Positions 23,818 through 33,050 of a stretch of DNA of 64,000 bases are shown here, piece after piece (position 1 is the stretch's first letter; each line of letters begins with the position of its first letter). The stretch covers positions 21,845 to 85,844 of the forward strand of contig CAJTYH010000005.1 in assembly GCA_910583675.1 (NCBI GenBank). Reading direction: 5' to 3'. Source of the stretch: an uncultured Muribaculaceae bacterium (lineage in GTDB: Bacteria > Bacteroidota > Bacteroidia > Bacteroidales > Muribaculaceae). A model generated the notes under the pieces. The model worked only from the letters and a program-made list of their open reading frames with translations. It ran no database searches and had not been told where the DNA came from. Both the position numbers and the translations under genes were made by a program.

Positions 23818-26253
23818 CTATATATCGCTCTCATCGTCATTATCGCTATTTAGGGGCCGGGCAAAGCTTTTTTGGCGGCCATATAGACGCTCCATATAGC
23901 GCACCCCTTTACGGCGTTCCCAGCCCATTTCATCTAACAGGCGGCATACCCGACGTGATAAATATTTATATTCTTTGTCACTCATTTCGCGCCCCATGCG
24001 TTCACAAATGAACTCTGCGGCGCATACACGATCACGACGGGCTATCCCGATTTCGTCTAACGGATCCGGGTTCTTTATGTATGCACGGCGTCGGTTCAAA
24101 TCCCAGCTATCCCAGTCGACCGGTAATTTCATATCAAGATAGGCTCGTAGCATTTCGCGCATCGGATCATCAATATCATCGTTGCACTCCCTTTGTCTTT
24201 GCCGCGCCTTAGCTTCTAAATCTGGTGCCAGATATAATTTTTCACCGCTGCGCCACAGCGTAGTGGCCTCAGCCCATAATTGGTCACGATCAGCTATGAG
24301 GTCAGCAGCGAAGTCCTTATGTTTGCGCAATTCCGGGTTAACGGCGATAACCCAAAAACGACGGTTGCCTGTGTCGCCTTTGAGAAAATACACCTCGTTA
24401 GTTGAGCCGCAAAATACGCACTGTCGCGGATGCGGTTGCACGGTACGCCCGTAAGCGGCACGATAAATATCATTACATCGTGTTAGATAAGCCTTCACCT
24501 GTTCCACGTCGCGGCGCTTGATGCTCGATAACTCAGCTAATTCTATAATCCAACCACGCCGCAGTTGTTCCATACCTTCCTTACCCTCTGTAGTACTTAC
24601 GCTATCATTAAACCATGCTCCACCCATAGTTCTAAATAAGGTCGATTTACCGACACCTTCCGGCCCGGCGAGTATCAGGCAATAATCGTATTGGCAACCG
24701 GGCTTCATGACGCGCGCAACAGCGGCAGTGAAATGCTTCCGGGTCATTGCCCTGTTTAGCTCGTTGTCTTCAGCTCCGATATAGTCGATAATGAGGCGTT
24801 CAAGTCTCGGCACACCGTCCCATTGCAGACTATTAAGATATTCGCGAATTGGGTGAACACTATGTTTGGTTAACACAGCTTCCTTTGCGTCCTTGATTTT
24901 CTCTTTGCCTGTGAGACCATAATGATTTTCCAGATACACACGCAAATTAGCATCGTCACGGTCTTCCCACTGATTGGACTTCCTGTCCCATGGCAAACCA
25001 CCCTTTACCAGATCATAACTGCTAAAAAGGTCATGCCAAAGATGCCCGGATAAGCCGGGATCATTCTCCAATATGGCGATAATGTTTTTAGCTGTGCTTT
25101 TGATAGTTCCTTTACGGTCATACTCCAAATCTGCCATCCAGTCGGTGCTAACCTCGGCAGGGGTTTCGGAATCCGGGGCTATGTCGGCAAAGTCGGTGTC
25201 CGCGTCGGCTAATTTCTCTTTGGCTATCAACAGGCGTACCAATTTGTCAGCGGCGGCAAAGTCCTGCATTTTGAGGTATGAGGGCCGCCGGGTAATATCG
25301 GCTATCTTGGTTCCCTCATCGTCAATGCCGAATAGCCCTATGCGCACAAAATCGAAAGCGTTGCAAAGCTGCATACTCGCAGGGTCGGTTTCGTGGTGCG
25401 AATATGCAAACTTGTTTTCGTAGCACACAACACCCCCGGCGACGCTTCCGGCCCGGTATGTGTAACGCCCATCGTGCGCGGTTTTCACATACACATCGGA
25501 AAGGAATTTGTCGATGGCTTCCTCAATGGTATATGCCCGGCAAAACGCGCCTATAAGTCCGGGCTTTTCCAACGGATCCCCGGCTTTACGGATTTCATGC
25601 GCCAGTACGTCGCCCTCTCTGCTTGACATCGGCCACTCGCTCACGTCTTGCGGATTGCGGTAGGTCGCCAACACCGCGTCAACGTCAAAGGCCGGCCCGT
25701 CTTGGTAGTCAAACAAATAATCTCCGTCGCGGCTTGTGGATGGCCAATAAAACAGGCGCGGCAGTTGATAGGTGGTATGGTCGAAAAGTTCAATACCTAT
25801 TTTGGCAGTCCAATAACGGCATACCGGCTCATACTCGGCAGGGGTTATTTGTCGGTTGGCCGGTAGCAACAGGCGCAAACGCGGTTTTTCCTTTGTGTGC
25901 TTGTGCGTTGAATATATCGCCGCAGCACAGCCGAAAGACAGGGTAAAATCATCCCATACGTCGGGCGTACCGTAGTCTATATCGAGTGTAACGATAGTGC
26001 GGTAAAGCACATTTGCCGTTTTGCGAGTGCCGCCGGATAGATAACCGCCGACAAAACCGCCTACGTCCTTAATGTCGCTTTGTTCCTCGCGGCTCATTTT
26101 CATATACTCGCGCACACTTTCCCCGGTGCGCTTGGTATCGGCGCATCGGTTCAGAATCTCGCTCCATTTCCACGCCTTGTTTTTCCACTTTTTAGACAGG
26201 CGGCTGTGAGCGGTGGCAATGTCTAATTCAAAGTCATATTTTAACTTTATCAT
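23818..26253 (-). CDS. Phage primase-polymerase / VapE-type superfamily 3 helicase
   Basis: 811 residues from the ATG at 26253, chosen because it forms an ATGA overlap with the radical SAM gene (a 10-residue upstream extension is less likely). The N-terminal prim-pol part contains YRTIVTLDIDYGTPDVWDDF, with the metal-binding DxD near residue 87, and KPRLRLLLPANRQI. The C-terminal half is a VirE/VapE helicase: Walker A GPEGVGKSTLF near residue 533 and GWIIELAELSSIKRRD near 565. It is likely the replication initiator, priming and unwinding at the repeat cluster just downstream. Confidence 0.88.
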   Translation of the reverse strand: MIKLKYDFELDIATAHSRLSKKWKNKAWKWSEILNRCADTKRTGESVREYMKMSREEQSDIKDVGGFVGGYLSGGTRKTANVLYRTIVTLDIDYGTPDVWDDFTLSFGCAAAIYSTHKHTKEKPRLRLLLPANRQITPAEYEPVCRYWTAKIGIELFDHTTYQLPRLFYWPSTSRDGDYLFDYQDGPAFDVDAVLATYRNPQDVSEWPMSSREGDVLAHEIRKAGDPLEKPGLIGAFCRAYTIEEAIDKFLSDVYVKTAHDGRYTYRAGSVAGGVVCYENKFAYSHHETDPASMQLCNAFDFVRIGLFGIDDEGTKIADITRRPSYLKMQDFAAADKLVRLLIAKEKLADADTDFADIAPDSETPAEVSTDWMADLEYDRKGTIKSTAKNIIAILENDPGLSGHLWHDLFSSYDLVKGGLPWDRKSNQWEDRDDANLRVYLENHYGLTGKEKIKDAKEAVLTKHSVHPIREYLNSLQWDGVPRLERLIIDYIGAEDNELNRAMTRKHFTAAVARVMKPGCQYDYCLILAGPEGVGKSTLFRTMGGAWFNDSVSTTEGKEGMEQLRRGWIIELAELSSIKRRDVEQVKAYLTRCNDIYRAAYGRTVQPHPRQCVFCGSTNEVYFLKGDTGNRRFWVIAVNPELRKHKDFAADLIADRDQLWAEATTLWRSGEKLYLAPDLEAKARQRQRECNDDIDDPMREMLRAYLDMKLPVDWDSWDLNRRRAYIKNPDPLDEIGIARRDRVCAAEFICERMGREMSDKEYKYLSRRVCRLLDEMGWERRKGVRYMERLYGRQKSFARPLNSDNDDESDI

Positions 26254-27164
26254 AATCCGGCTTCCGTTAAATATTGTTGGCACTTAAACCCTTTGCGTGG
26301 CGAAAAGTCGGCAAAGGAACACGATTTGAAAATCATCGGCTTGTTCACATATTGCGCTAAATCCTTTTCGTATTGTGTGGGTTTACGGCGGTTCTCAAAA
26401 TCACGGTATGGCATAATGTAGGGCTTAATACCTAATTCTCTTAGTCTTTCGATACGGTACATATCTTCTGCCACTGTTGAATTGAATCCTATAAGCACAT
26501 AGCACATGAGTTTATACGGTTTGATATATCGTATAAACTCACGCAGTTTATCGGTTAAATCCAATGTCGGCAAATCCCATGCGATATGAATATTTTTGTA
26601 TAGGGGTAATTTATTAAGCCAGTATGCTTGTTCCTCATCCATAATGCGTATGTCAACGCCATGCAAATTAACCTTTTGCTTTGCCTCTAATAGATATTTG
26701 ATGGCTTCTTTCCACTCCGGGTTAGCGAAAAAGTTATTATCCAGTACCTCAATATGTTTACCGATAGGATTAAGATTAACCGGATCCACAGGGTGTATTT
26801 CGCCCTCTTTATCGCGCACTAAGCAAAATGGGCATCGGCGTATGCAACCGCGTGAAAAGAATTGTATCGAAAAAGCATATTGGGGATATATGGAATAGTC
26901 CAACACTCCGAAATTTTCTATCTCTACAGGCAGGTGGCTTTTTATATCATAGCCTGTGCCGCCTTTGATTACCTCGCAATTCCATGTAGTAGTATCGTCA
27001 GGGGTAAAGGTGAAAATTTTAGAGGCATAGACGCGATTATAGCACCCAAACAAAGGTAACGCCCATTCTACTTTATCGCCTTTTGCTTTATGATAGGCCG
27101 ATAGTTTCATTAGCGCAAAGTTTGGGTAATTGTGTCCGTCTATATCGAGTAAACCTACATTCAT
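26250..27164 (-). CDS. Radical SAM protein of unknown substrate (phage-encoded)
   Basis: 304 residues. Near residue 106, the iron-sulfur motif RGCIRRCPFC (Cys-x3-Cys-x2-Cys) is preceded by YAFSIQFFS, followed by the barrel pattern VLDNNFFANPEWKEAIKYLL and LHGVDIRIM. The N-terminus (GLLDIDGHNYPNFALMKLSA) is the start seen in a gut-phage radical SAM family that I recall without a known reaction. The gene starts immediately after the small gene at 27165-27371 and couples to the primase by ATGA overlap, so it is expressed with replication and methylation genes. A DNA- or tRNA-modifying role is possible but unproven. Confidence 0.85.
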   Translation of the reverse strand: MNVGLLDIDGHNYPNFALMKLSAYHKAKGDKVEWALPLFGCYNRVYASKIFTFTPDDTTTWNCEVIKGGTGYDIKSHLPVEIENFGVLDYSIYPQYAFSIQFFSRGCIRRCPFCLVRDKEGEIHPVDPVNLNPIGKHIEVLDNNFFANPEWKEAIKYLLEAKQKVNLHGVDIRIMDEEQAYWLNKLPLYKNIHIAWDLPTLDLTDKLREFIRYIKPYKLMCYVLIGFNSTVAEDMYRIERLRELGIKPYIMPYRDFENRRKPTQYEKDLAQYVNKPMIFKSCSFADFSPRKGFKCQQYLTEAGL

Positions 27165-27371
27165 TTAGCATCGCCCCTCCTCGACGTTGTTTAGAATGGC
27201 ACGGAAATAATCGGCATTTTCGGGTTGGGTGGTAAGGGATATAAACCATTTGCCGGGTATTGTTTTCACTATGCGCATATCGTAGGGGCGCGGTTCATCG
27301 TCGAGCCTGTCAAATATCGGCTGCAATGATTTAGCGTGTACCGTTGCATATATGGTTGTATTTGTTTTCAT
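27165..27371 (-). CDS. Small phage early protein, unknown
   Basis: 68 residues with a compact beta-alpha-beta look (TTIYATVHAKSLQPIFDRLD, then MRIVKTIPGKWFISLTTQ). It overlaps the adenine methyltransferase stop by ATGA and its own stop touches the radical SAM start, so all three are translationally linked. No family was recognised. Confidence 0.6.
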   Translation of the reverse strand: MKTNTTIYATVHAKSLQPIFDRLDDEPRPYDMRIVKTIPGKWFISLTTQPENADYFRAILNNVEEGRC

Positions 27372-28056
27372 GTGTCAAATAAACTTGGTTGTTGGTTCTC
27401 CATACATTCAGCGTAAAATCGCGCCTCCTGCTTGTCGAAATATTCTTTGTCTATCTCACAGCCTATAAAGTCAAATCCTAACCGATAGGCGGCTATGCGG
27501 CTGCTACCGCTTCCTAAATGGGTGTCTAATATGCGGTCGCCGGGTTTGGCGTACATATTAAAAATCCACTCATAGAGTTTTACAGGCTTTTGCGTCGGGT
27601 GTATGCGTGGATGTTTCGGCGTTCCTTGCGGTACGTACTCAAAAACTTTGGCATTACTCGCAAAAGATGTCCATGCGTATTCGGCCATTGCCATACTGAA
27701 TTTTTCCGATATTGACAGCTTGCGCCATACAATAAAGCATCGGGTTGGGGGTAAACCTGCAAAGTAGTTAGCACCCCAAATGATTTGATGCTTTGAAACC
27801 CGGAATAACTCTTTGAAATATTCGGGGCCGGGGGCTTCATCCCAGCCTATGATTTTTTTCCGTATTTCGTGGCCCATGTGCTGCCTGTACGTCTGACACG
27901 TTTTGTAGCGGTCAAACAGACCGCCAAACCTGCGCCCCCCCCAGCGCCGGAATTAGCACCGCCATAGGGCGGATCCACTACTGCCAAATCAAAATATCCG
28001 TCCGGGATTGTGCGCATATACTCCATGCAGTCTATGTTATGTGCTTCGCTTATCAT
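27368..28056 (-). CDS. DNA N6-adenine methyltransferase, frame interrupted at a G8 tract
   Basis: Two frames make one enzyme. The first (28056-27847) starts AHNIDCMEYMRTIPDGYFDL and has the catalytic motif VVDPPYG. The second (to 27368) carries QIIWGANYF, the motif HPTQKPVKLYEW and the SAM-binding motif ILDTHLGSGSSRIAAYRLG: the order of beta-class adenine methylases. The second frame is open back to the G8 tract (complement of 27935-27942), where it reads RRFGGLFDRYKTCQTYRQH. One more G (or two fewer) gives a single ORF of about 229 residues. With G8 the enzyme is off. Phase variation is likely; a base-calling error cannot be excluded. Confidence 0.75.
27935..27942 (-). repeat. G8 homopolymer tract within the adenine methyltransferase
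   Basis: Eight C on the plus strand, eight G on the coding strand, exactly where the two methyltransferase frames meet. Long G tracts slip during replication and are typical on/off switches of phase-variable modification genes. Confidence 0.8.
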
Positions 28057-28060
28057 ATAG

Positions 28061-29694
28061 TCAATTTTTTAGAGTTTCGGGTAAGAATGAAAATATGTGT
28101 TTGATAACCTTGACAGTCCAACCATTGCCTAACATTCGATATTGCTGTGTTTCCGATACAACCCACTTATACCATGTTGGCACGGTCTGTAACCGGGCGC
28201 ACTCCGTCGGGGTCAGGCGACGGATCCGGCGTGGTTCGCCGTCGAGTAATACGTTAATAGTTCGGCCTCCGCTACCGTCCATGAGTGCCGGGGCCTTACC
28301 CTTCGGGTCATATACTCGGTTTTGTTGGTAAGGTTGGCGCCCGTTACTTTCACGGTTCGGATTAACTTGCAATATCAGGTTATCTTTTTGCACAGTGGTT
28401 AGTGTATCGGTCTTGCCGTATTCGGTTCGTCTCGGTATCAAACAGGCACTTTCGACAATTAAGTTATTTTGTTCCCATGCATTTTGCGTTAAAGTCGGGG
28501 CTTTATCGGTGTGTAGGGTGATCGGTTTCCTGCCTCTCGCACGTTGGAGTATCAAATTATCCTTAGCGACAGTAGTAAGGCAGTTAGTTTTGCCTGGTTC
28601 CGGCGCAACCTCCAAACGCTGTTCTACACTTCCATCTGTAGCAGTTTTTCTGCCTCTTGATGCAACGCAAATATTATCAATTTTGGTGGTACAGGTTTCA
28701 TAGTCCATAATTAAAGTCATGTCGTTAGCCCGTGCGCTGTTATCGGGGTTAATTCTTTTTGCCATTTCCAGTATATAGGGGCGCGTTGCAAATCCACCAA
28801 ATCCGTTTCCGTATGTCGCTGTTATTGTTGGTACTTTATCGGTATCTACGAATATTAGACCGCCGCCGTTGTTGATATATGGTTTTACTATCTTCGTACT
28901 TTTACTAAATTGCAAGTTCCGTTGCCTCCTATTTTTAGGGTGCTGCACTTCCCCCCCTCACGGAATTTTGCCTGGAAACCGTTCCTGGCTTTTTCGTTGC
29001 GGTCGTTATATTCCAGTAGGGCTTTAACCGTTTCGTCTTTGAGGTAATATTTTTCAGCGACCTCATTATCGAGAATGTCATTAAGGAAAATGCCCAGATC
29101 TTTCGGTTGCGGAATGTCGCTAACCACAGTGCCGAAAAGGTCTGTTTGCCGTGTCCGTATATTAGTCCAGTAAATGCGCTTTCGGGTTTGCGCCGACACT
29201 AACGCACTATTGATGTGAACTCCGGCAATGCCTATCGCCTCCGTCAGTACATTTTCCCATTTTTTACCCATTTCCACGTTTTCAAGTAAAAAGAGGATGC
29301 CGGGATTGGTTTCGCGCAATTCGTTTAAGATTCGCATATACTCCCAAAACAGGTAACTTTGCCCCTCAAACTCAAACCCGGATTCTTTAAGCTGCAGGTA
29401 TCGTTGAAGAGTGTAAATTTCTTCTTTCTCTTTGGTACTCATTCCGACGCGTTTTCCGGCAAAACTGAAAGATTGGCACGGTGATCCTCCTATAAGCAAA
29501 TCGACGTGTCCCAATGCGCGGCCGTCTATGTTGCGCACATCGCCCAGTTGGATAGTGTCAGGAAAGTTTGCCATTGTATTTTTAATGGCAAACTTATCTA
29601 TTTCACTTGCGTAATATCGGGTAATAGGTACGCCCATATCTCTAAGCGCGGTTTGTCCGCAACTCATTCCATCGAATAAACTTAATACTATCAT
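28061..29694 (-). CDS. DNA cytosine-5 methyltransferase, frame interrupted
   Basis: The first frame (29694-28888) has motif I LSLFDGMSCGQTAL, the catalytic GGSPCQSFSFAG (Cys73), LLENVEMG and SAQTRKRIYW. The second (28948-28061) has a repetitive target-recognition region (TVAKDNLILQ and TVQKDNLILQ; APTLTQN, VPTITATYG) and C-terminal motifs RRLTPTECARLQ and RMLGNGWTVKVI. Together they form one C5 enzyme of about 540 residues. The frames overlap by 61 bases. The first reads naturally to GTCNLVK, so the break is probably at the A4 run (28900-28903), where one extra A gives LVKSTKIVKPY; one extra G in the G7 tract also joins the frames. Possibly inactive, frameshifted or phase-variable. Confidence 0.75.
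28951..28957 (-). repeat. G7 tract in the cytosine methyltransferase
   Basis: Seven G on the coding strand (C7 on plus) upstream of the frame break. An eighth G would also fuse the two frames, although the protein read after it would then be a basic, less natural stretch. Confidence 0.6.
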
Positions 29695-29878
29695 TTGTTT
29701 TCGGGTTTGTGATTATTACACGCTTCCTGTTGAGCCTCTACGATGGTTTCCGAAATAATACACGTTCCTACATCGTCCCCGTCAAGATTGAAAAACAGGC
29801 AGCCCGCGCACATTTCGTTATTTGGTTCCGTGGGGGGGTAATTGTTAGGGGGCAAACAAAGGTTTGTTGTGGTTTCAT
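29691..29878 (-). CDS. Small Cys-containing phage protein, frame possibly broken at a C7 tract
   Basis: The frame ending at 29691 (TGA overlapping the cytosine methyltransferase ATG) reads MCAGCLFFNLDGDDVGTCII and on to an acidic helical tail, 40 residues from the ATG at 29813. An ATG at 29878 in another frame reads MKPQQTFVCPLT up to a C7 tract (29832-29838); one more C would join them into a protein of about 62 residues with Cys pairs spaced like a small zinc-binding domain. Either a 40-residue protein or another slipped frame. No function is known. Confidence 0.45.
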
Positions 29879-29882
29879 GTTC

Positions 29883-30146
29883 TTATATTTTAGCGGTTAT
29901 CGCCTCCAGTACTTCTGTGGCGCAGTTTTTGATGTATGGGCGTGTATCGCCGTCGGAATAGTCGCAGGTTTCAGCCCATACCGTTACCCATATTCCCATG
30001 ATTCTAACTTGCGCCTTTGTCGTGTAAAGCATGGTGCATTGTGTCAGGTTACTTTGCTTCGCGCTCTCGACGATACGCGATTTGAGGCGCAGATGCTTGG
30101 CGCACATTTGGCCGGTTCGATTGTTGGATTGCTTGATAATTTCCAT
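29883..30146 (-). CDS. Small phage protein, unknown
   Basis: 87 residues with a basic N-terminus (TGQMCAKHLRLKSRIVESAK), a hydrophobic strand RIMGIWVTVWAETCDY and a helical end. It lies between the DUF1566-like gene and the small Cys protein on the same strand, five bases before the latter's possible ATG. No domain was recognised; the coding call rests on length, strand and spacing. Confidence 0.5.
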   Translation of the reverse strand: MEIIKQSNNRTGQMCAKHLRLKSRIVESAKQSNLTQCTMLYTTKAQVRIMGIWVTVWAETCDYSDGDTRPYIKNCATEVLEAITAKI

Positions 30147-30212
30147 TTTGCACGGTCGGTTTTAATTACCCGGTTTTCGCCGGGCAAAGGTTAAAGTTTC
30201 AAGTTTTAAGGC

Positions 30213-30896
30213 TTAGGAATAGATGCTGCGACAGGGGCGCACTCTGCGTTGGCTGCAGGTCTTAGTGCCCCAGATGAGGTAGCCGTCACATAGGGACAGA
30301 CCCCACGCGTGGGCCTCGCTGTACTCTGTAGATGTCCAATACCAAATACCAGGTATCGGGCTACCGCCGACATACTCCAACGCTTCGTTAATGGCTTTGC
30401 GGTGGAGATAGATTAAATACATTTCGGCAACACTCGGAATGTACCAACCATTTTTTAGATTGATAGCCGGATTTAGATTTTCGGCTTTAAGGTGGTCGGT
30501 ATTGGTTTTTCCGTTCCAGTCGGCCACAGCGTCTATATGCTCCGTAATGTAGCCGTTGTAATCCTTTTTATCCTTATGGGTCGTTAGGGTTACGTCCTCG
30601 TCATAGGCTGCGTCATAGAGCGCGACAATTATGGATTTGTCGCCTTGCTTTATGCCGACACCTACAACGTTGTCAATATCCGGCTCGTTTCCGTAATGTG
30701 TTATATCCGGAAATATATGAGCGCAATTATCTTCCGTAATGAAATAGATGCCATCGGGTAGCGTTTCACCCAAAATGTTAATAGTGGCAACAGATTCATC
30801 AGTCTTGATAAAGTTGTAGATTTCGTTTAGGGTACAGTCCTGTAAGCTGCACACATTTTTTACGACTTCCAAACGGTCTTTTTCTTCTTGCGTCAT
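30213..30896 (-). CDS. DUF1566-like protein (C-type-lectin-like fold)
   Basis: 227 residues. The N-terminal ~45 residues are helical. The C-terminal third has the DUF1566/Lcl signature: GWYIPSVAEMYLIYLHRKAI, IPGIWYWTSTEYSEAHAWGL, and the terminal CSQRRVRPC. This fold is used by many phage and bacterial surface proteins and by targets of diversity-generating retroelements, but no reverse transcriptase or template repeat is visible here. It lies oddly within the early operon, between DNA polymerase and the methyltransferases, so it may be another accessory gene rather than a replication factor. Confidence 0.75.
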   Translation of the reverse strand: MTQEEKDRLEVVKNVCSLQDCTLNEIYNFIKTDESVATINILGETLPDGIYFITEDNCAHIFPDITHYGNEPDIDNVVGVGIKQGDKSIIVALYDAAYDEDVTLTTHKDKKDYNGYITEHIDAVADWNGKTNTDHLKAENLNPAINLKNGWYIPSVAEMYLIYLHRKAINEALEYVGGSPIPGIWYWTSTEYSEAHAWGLSLCDGYLIWGTKTCSQRRVRPCRSIYS

Positions 30897-31024
30897 AATG
30901 TTTATATGTGTTAAATTTTTGTCTAATTTTCGATTTAAGCGCGTTTCGGGGTTTGGGTGGTAATTTGTATATCTTGGTTATCTCCGCCGCTCCTGTGTGC
31001 TTCTATTATCGAAATTCGGGATTG

Positions 31025-32977
31025 TTAGTCTTTGAGGTAATAGGGAGTGGTATAACCTGAGCCTTTTAGGGGCAGATCTCGACACCATTCTATCGGGTGG
31101 CTAAATAGTGCCTCCACATCGGAAAGCGGTCGGTTAACCTCCACCTCAGTTACTATTTCGTCGTGAATGTGGAAAACAATAGGTAATCCGGCTTGCTTGG
31201 CTCTAAGTATCACGATACCCAATATATCACGCGCAATGGCTTGTACTACGTTTTCGGTTAGTTTGCCGCCGTATGTGCGTATCTTTTCCCATTTTTTCGT
31301 TACCTGGTTCAAACCCTCATACTCTATTATTTCATGGTCGCCGCGCCAACCGTCGTTATATTCCATGCCTACAGTTGCGCGTGGGTAACAGATGGTGCGC
31401 CCGGACGGTAAGGTAATTGTCAGCATACCCCACCGAAAGCCTATCACAATGCCCCGGTGTATCGGTACATCTTTGCCTGTATTGATCGCGGTGATAGCGG
31501 CTTTTTCGATAATAGCCCATAGCCGGACAATTCGGGGGTTGGAATTGCGCCACAACTTAACGATTTCCTTCTCCTCCCACTCGGTAAGCCCTAGCTTGGA
31601 ACCGCCCATAGCCTCCAGTGCCGACACGCCGCCGCCGTAGCCTAATGCGAGTGTTGCGATTTTACCTTTTTGGCGTAACTCGGCATTGCGTCCGTGCTTC
31701 TCAACAGGCACACCGAACATTTTAGATGCGTTGGCACAATAAATGTCGCCCTCCTGCCTAAACACGTCCAATACCCAGTTTTCCCCGGCTAACCATGCAA
31801 TTACTCTTGCTTCGATAGCGGAAAAATCGCAGACATGGAAAGTATGCCCCGGTGCGGCGATAAAAGCGGTGCGGATAAGTTCGCTTAAAACCTGGGTAAC
31901 GTTGTTGTAGTTCATCTCAAATTCTTCCAAATCTCCGGCTTTGACTAACTCACGCGCAAAATCCAAATCGGATAAATGGTTTTGGGGTAGGTTCTGCACT
32001 TGCACCAGCCGCCCGGCCCATCGCCCGGTACGCGCCGCACCGCAAAATTGCAATAGTCCGTGGATCCTACCGTCAGCGCATACACACACCTGCATTGCGT
32101 TGTACTTTTTATTAGAGGTCTTACCCATTTCCCGGCGCAATGCCAATACTCGCCGGGCTTTCGGGTAATAGGTCAGTTGGGATTCCAACTCATCAAGGCT
32201 CTTTTTATTAAGCGTGGTAACGCTTATGCAAGTGTTGGCGGTCAGATAGTCTTTTATCTGCTTCGGGCTGTTGGGATTTTCCATCCCGGTCAGTTTTTGC
32301 GCTTCTTTGATCAATTCGGCTTTATACTCCTCGTCGAAACGTGCGGCATTATCCACCAATAGACGGTCAATAAGTACGCCCCTATCGTTAATTTCTTGGT
32401 CGGCGATATAAAGCAGTTCATCAAATTCGGCCGGCTCCAAGCGACGCACTTTTTTCAGTATCGCTTGCTCTACCTCGACATCGCGGATATTGTATTGCTT
32501 GAAAGTTTCCCACCTGTCCGGCGCGTCGCTTGGCAGGTGGCGTTTGCCGTTTTTGCCGGGCATGGAAAAATAGCGGATAAGTAATTTGCCCTCCTGCATC
32601 TTGCTCTCGGCGAGTTTAAGCACCTCGGCGCATTGCCCCAGTGATAGAGGCAGACCCATTCGGGCAGCTCTCACCATCGTACATTTCCATTGTGCCGGAT
32701 CCAAGGGCGCGGCATAGCCGAAATACTTACCTATGCAGATACGTTCAAATGCGGCGTTAAATGCCGTCTTGGTTACGTCAGGGTCGGTTAGTGCCTCGCG
32801 TACATTGTCGGGCAATGATTCGCCCAGTGCAAAATCTACGCAAATAACCGGGTCTCCGTCGATACTGTAGGCAAAAAGCAATATGGTAAAGTCTTTTGCT
32901 TCGACGTACTTGTAAACGCCACAACTTGATAGGTCGTTGCTGCTGTAGGTTTCTATGTCTATGCCTAATTCTTTCAT
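31025..32977 (-). CDS. Phage family A DNA polymerase with 3'-5' exonuclease
   Basis: 650 residues from the ATG at 32977; an upstream GTG would add 14 residues, but phage relatives start at MKELGIDIETYSS. The exonuclease domain has IDIETYSS (ExoI) and FNAAFERICIGKYFG. Polymerase motifs: FHVCDFSAIEARVIAWLAGE (motif A, near residue 400), the fingers motif RQKGKIATLALGYGGGVSAL, and VFHIHDEIVTEV (motif C). It replicates the phage genome together with the prim-pol helicase. The DUF2815 gene lies 73 bases upstream in the same run. Confidence 0.92.
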   Translation of the reverse strand: MKELGIDIETYSSNDLSSCGVYKYVEAKDFTILLFAYSIDGDPVICVDFALGESLPDNVREALTDPDVTKTAFNAAFERICIGKYFGYAAPLDPAQWKCTMVRAARMGLPLSLGQCAEVLKLAESKMQEGKLLIRYFSMPGKNGKRHLPSDAPDRWETFKQYNIRDVEVEQAILKKVRRLEPAEFDELLYIADQEINDRGVLIDRLLVDNAARFDEEYKAELIKEAQKLTGMENPNSPKQIKDYLTANTCISVTTLNKKSLDELESQLTYYPKARRVLALRREMGKTSNKKYNAMQVCVCADGRIHGLLQFCGAARTGRWAGRLVQVQNLPQNHLSDLDFARELVKAGDLEEFEMNYNNVTQVLSELIRTAFIAAPGHTFHVCDFSAIEARVIAWLAGENWVLDVFRQEGDIYCANASKMFGVPVEKHGRNAELRQKGKIATLALGYGGGVSALEAMGGSKLGLTEWEEKEIVKLWRNSNPRIVRLWAIIEKAAITAINTGKDVPIHRGIVIGFRWGMLTITLPSGRTICYPRATVGMEYNDGWRGDHEIIEYEGLNQVTKKWEKIRTYGGKLTENVVQAIARDILGIVILRAKQAGLPIVFHIHDEIVTEVEVNRPLSDVEALFSHPIEWCRDLPLKGSGYTTPYYLKD

Positions 32978-33050
32978 CGTTTCGTTTGCCGATTCTAACC
33001 CCAGTGCCAGGATTGACACCGGGGCGTTTTACTTAGAGTTGTGAGTTTTT

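Noticed and set aside
30213..30896. Diversity-generating retroelement
   Set aside because: Only a DUF1566-like protein is present; no reverse transcriptase frame or template repeat was found in the window.
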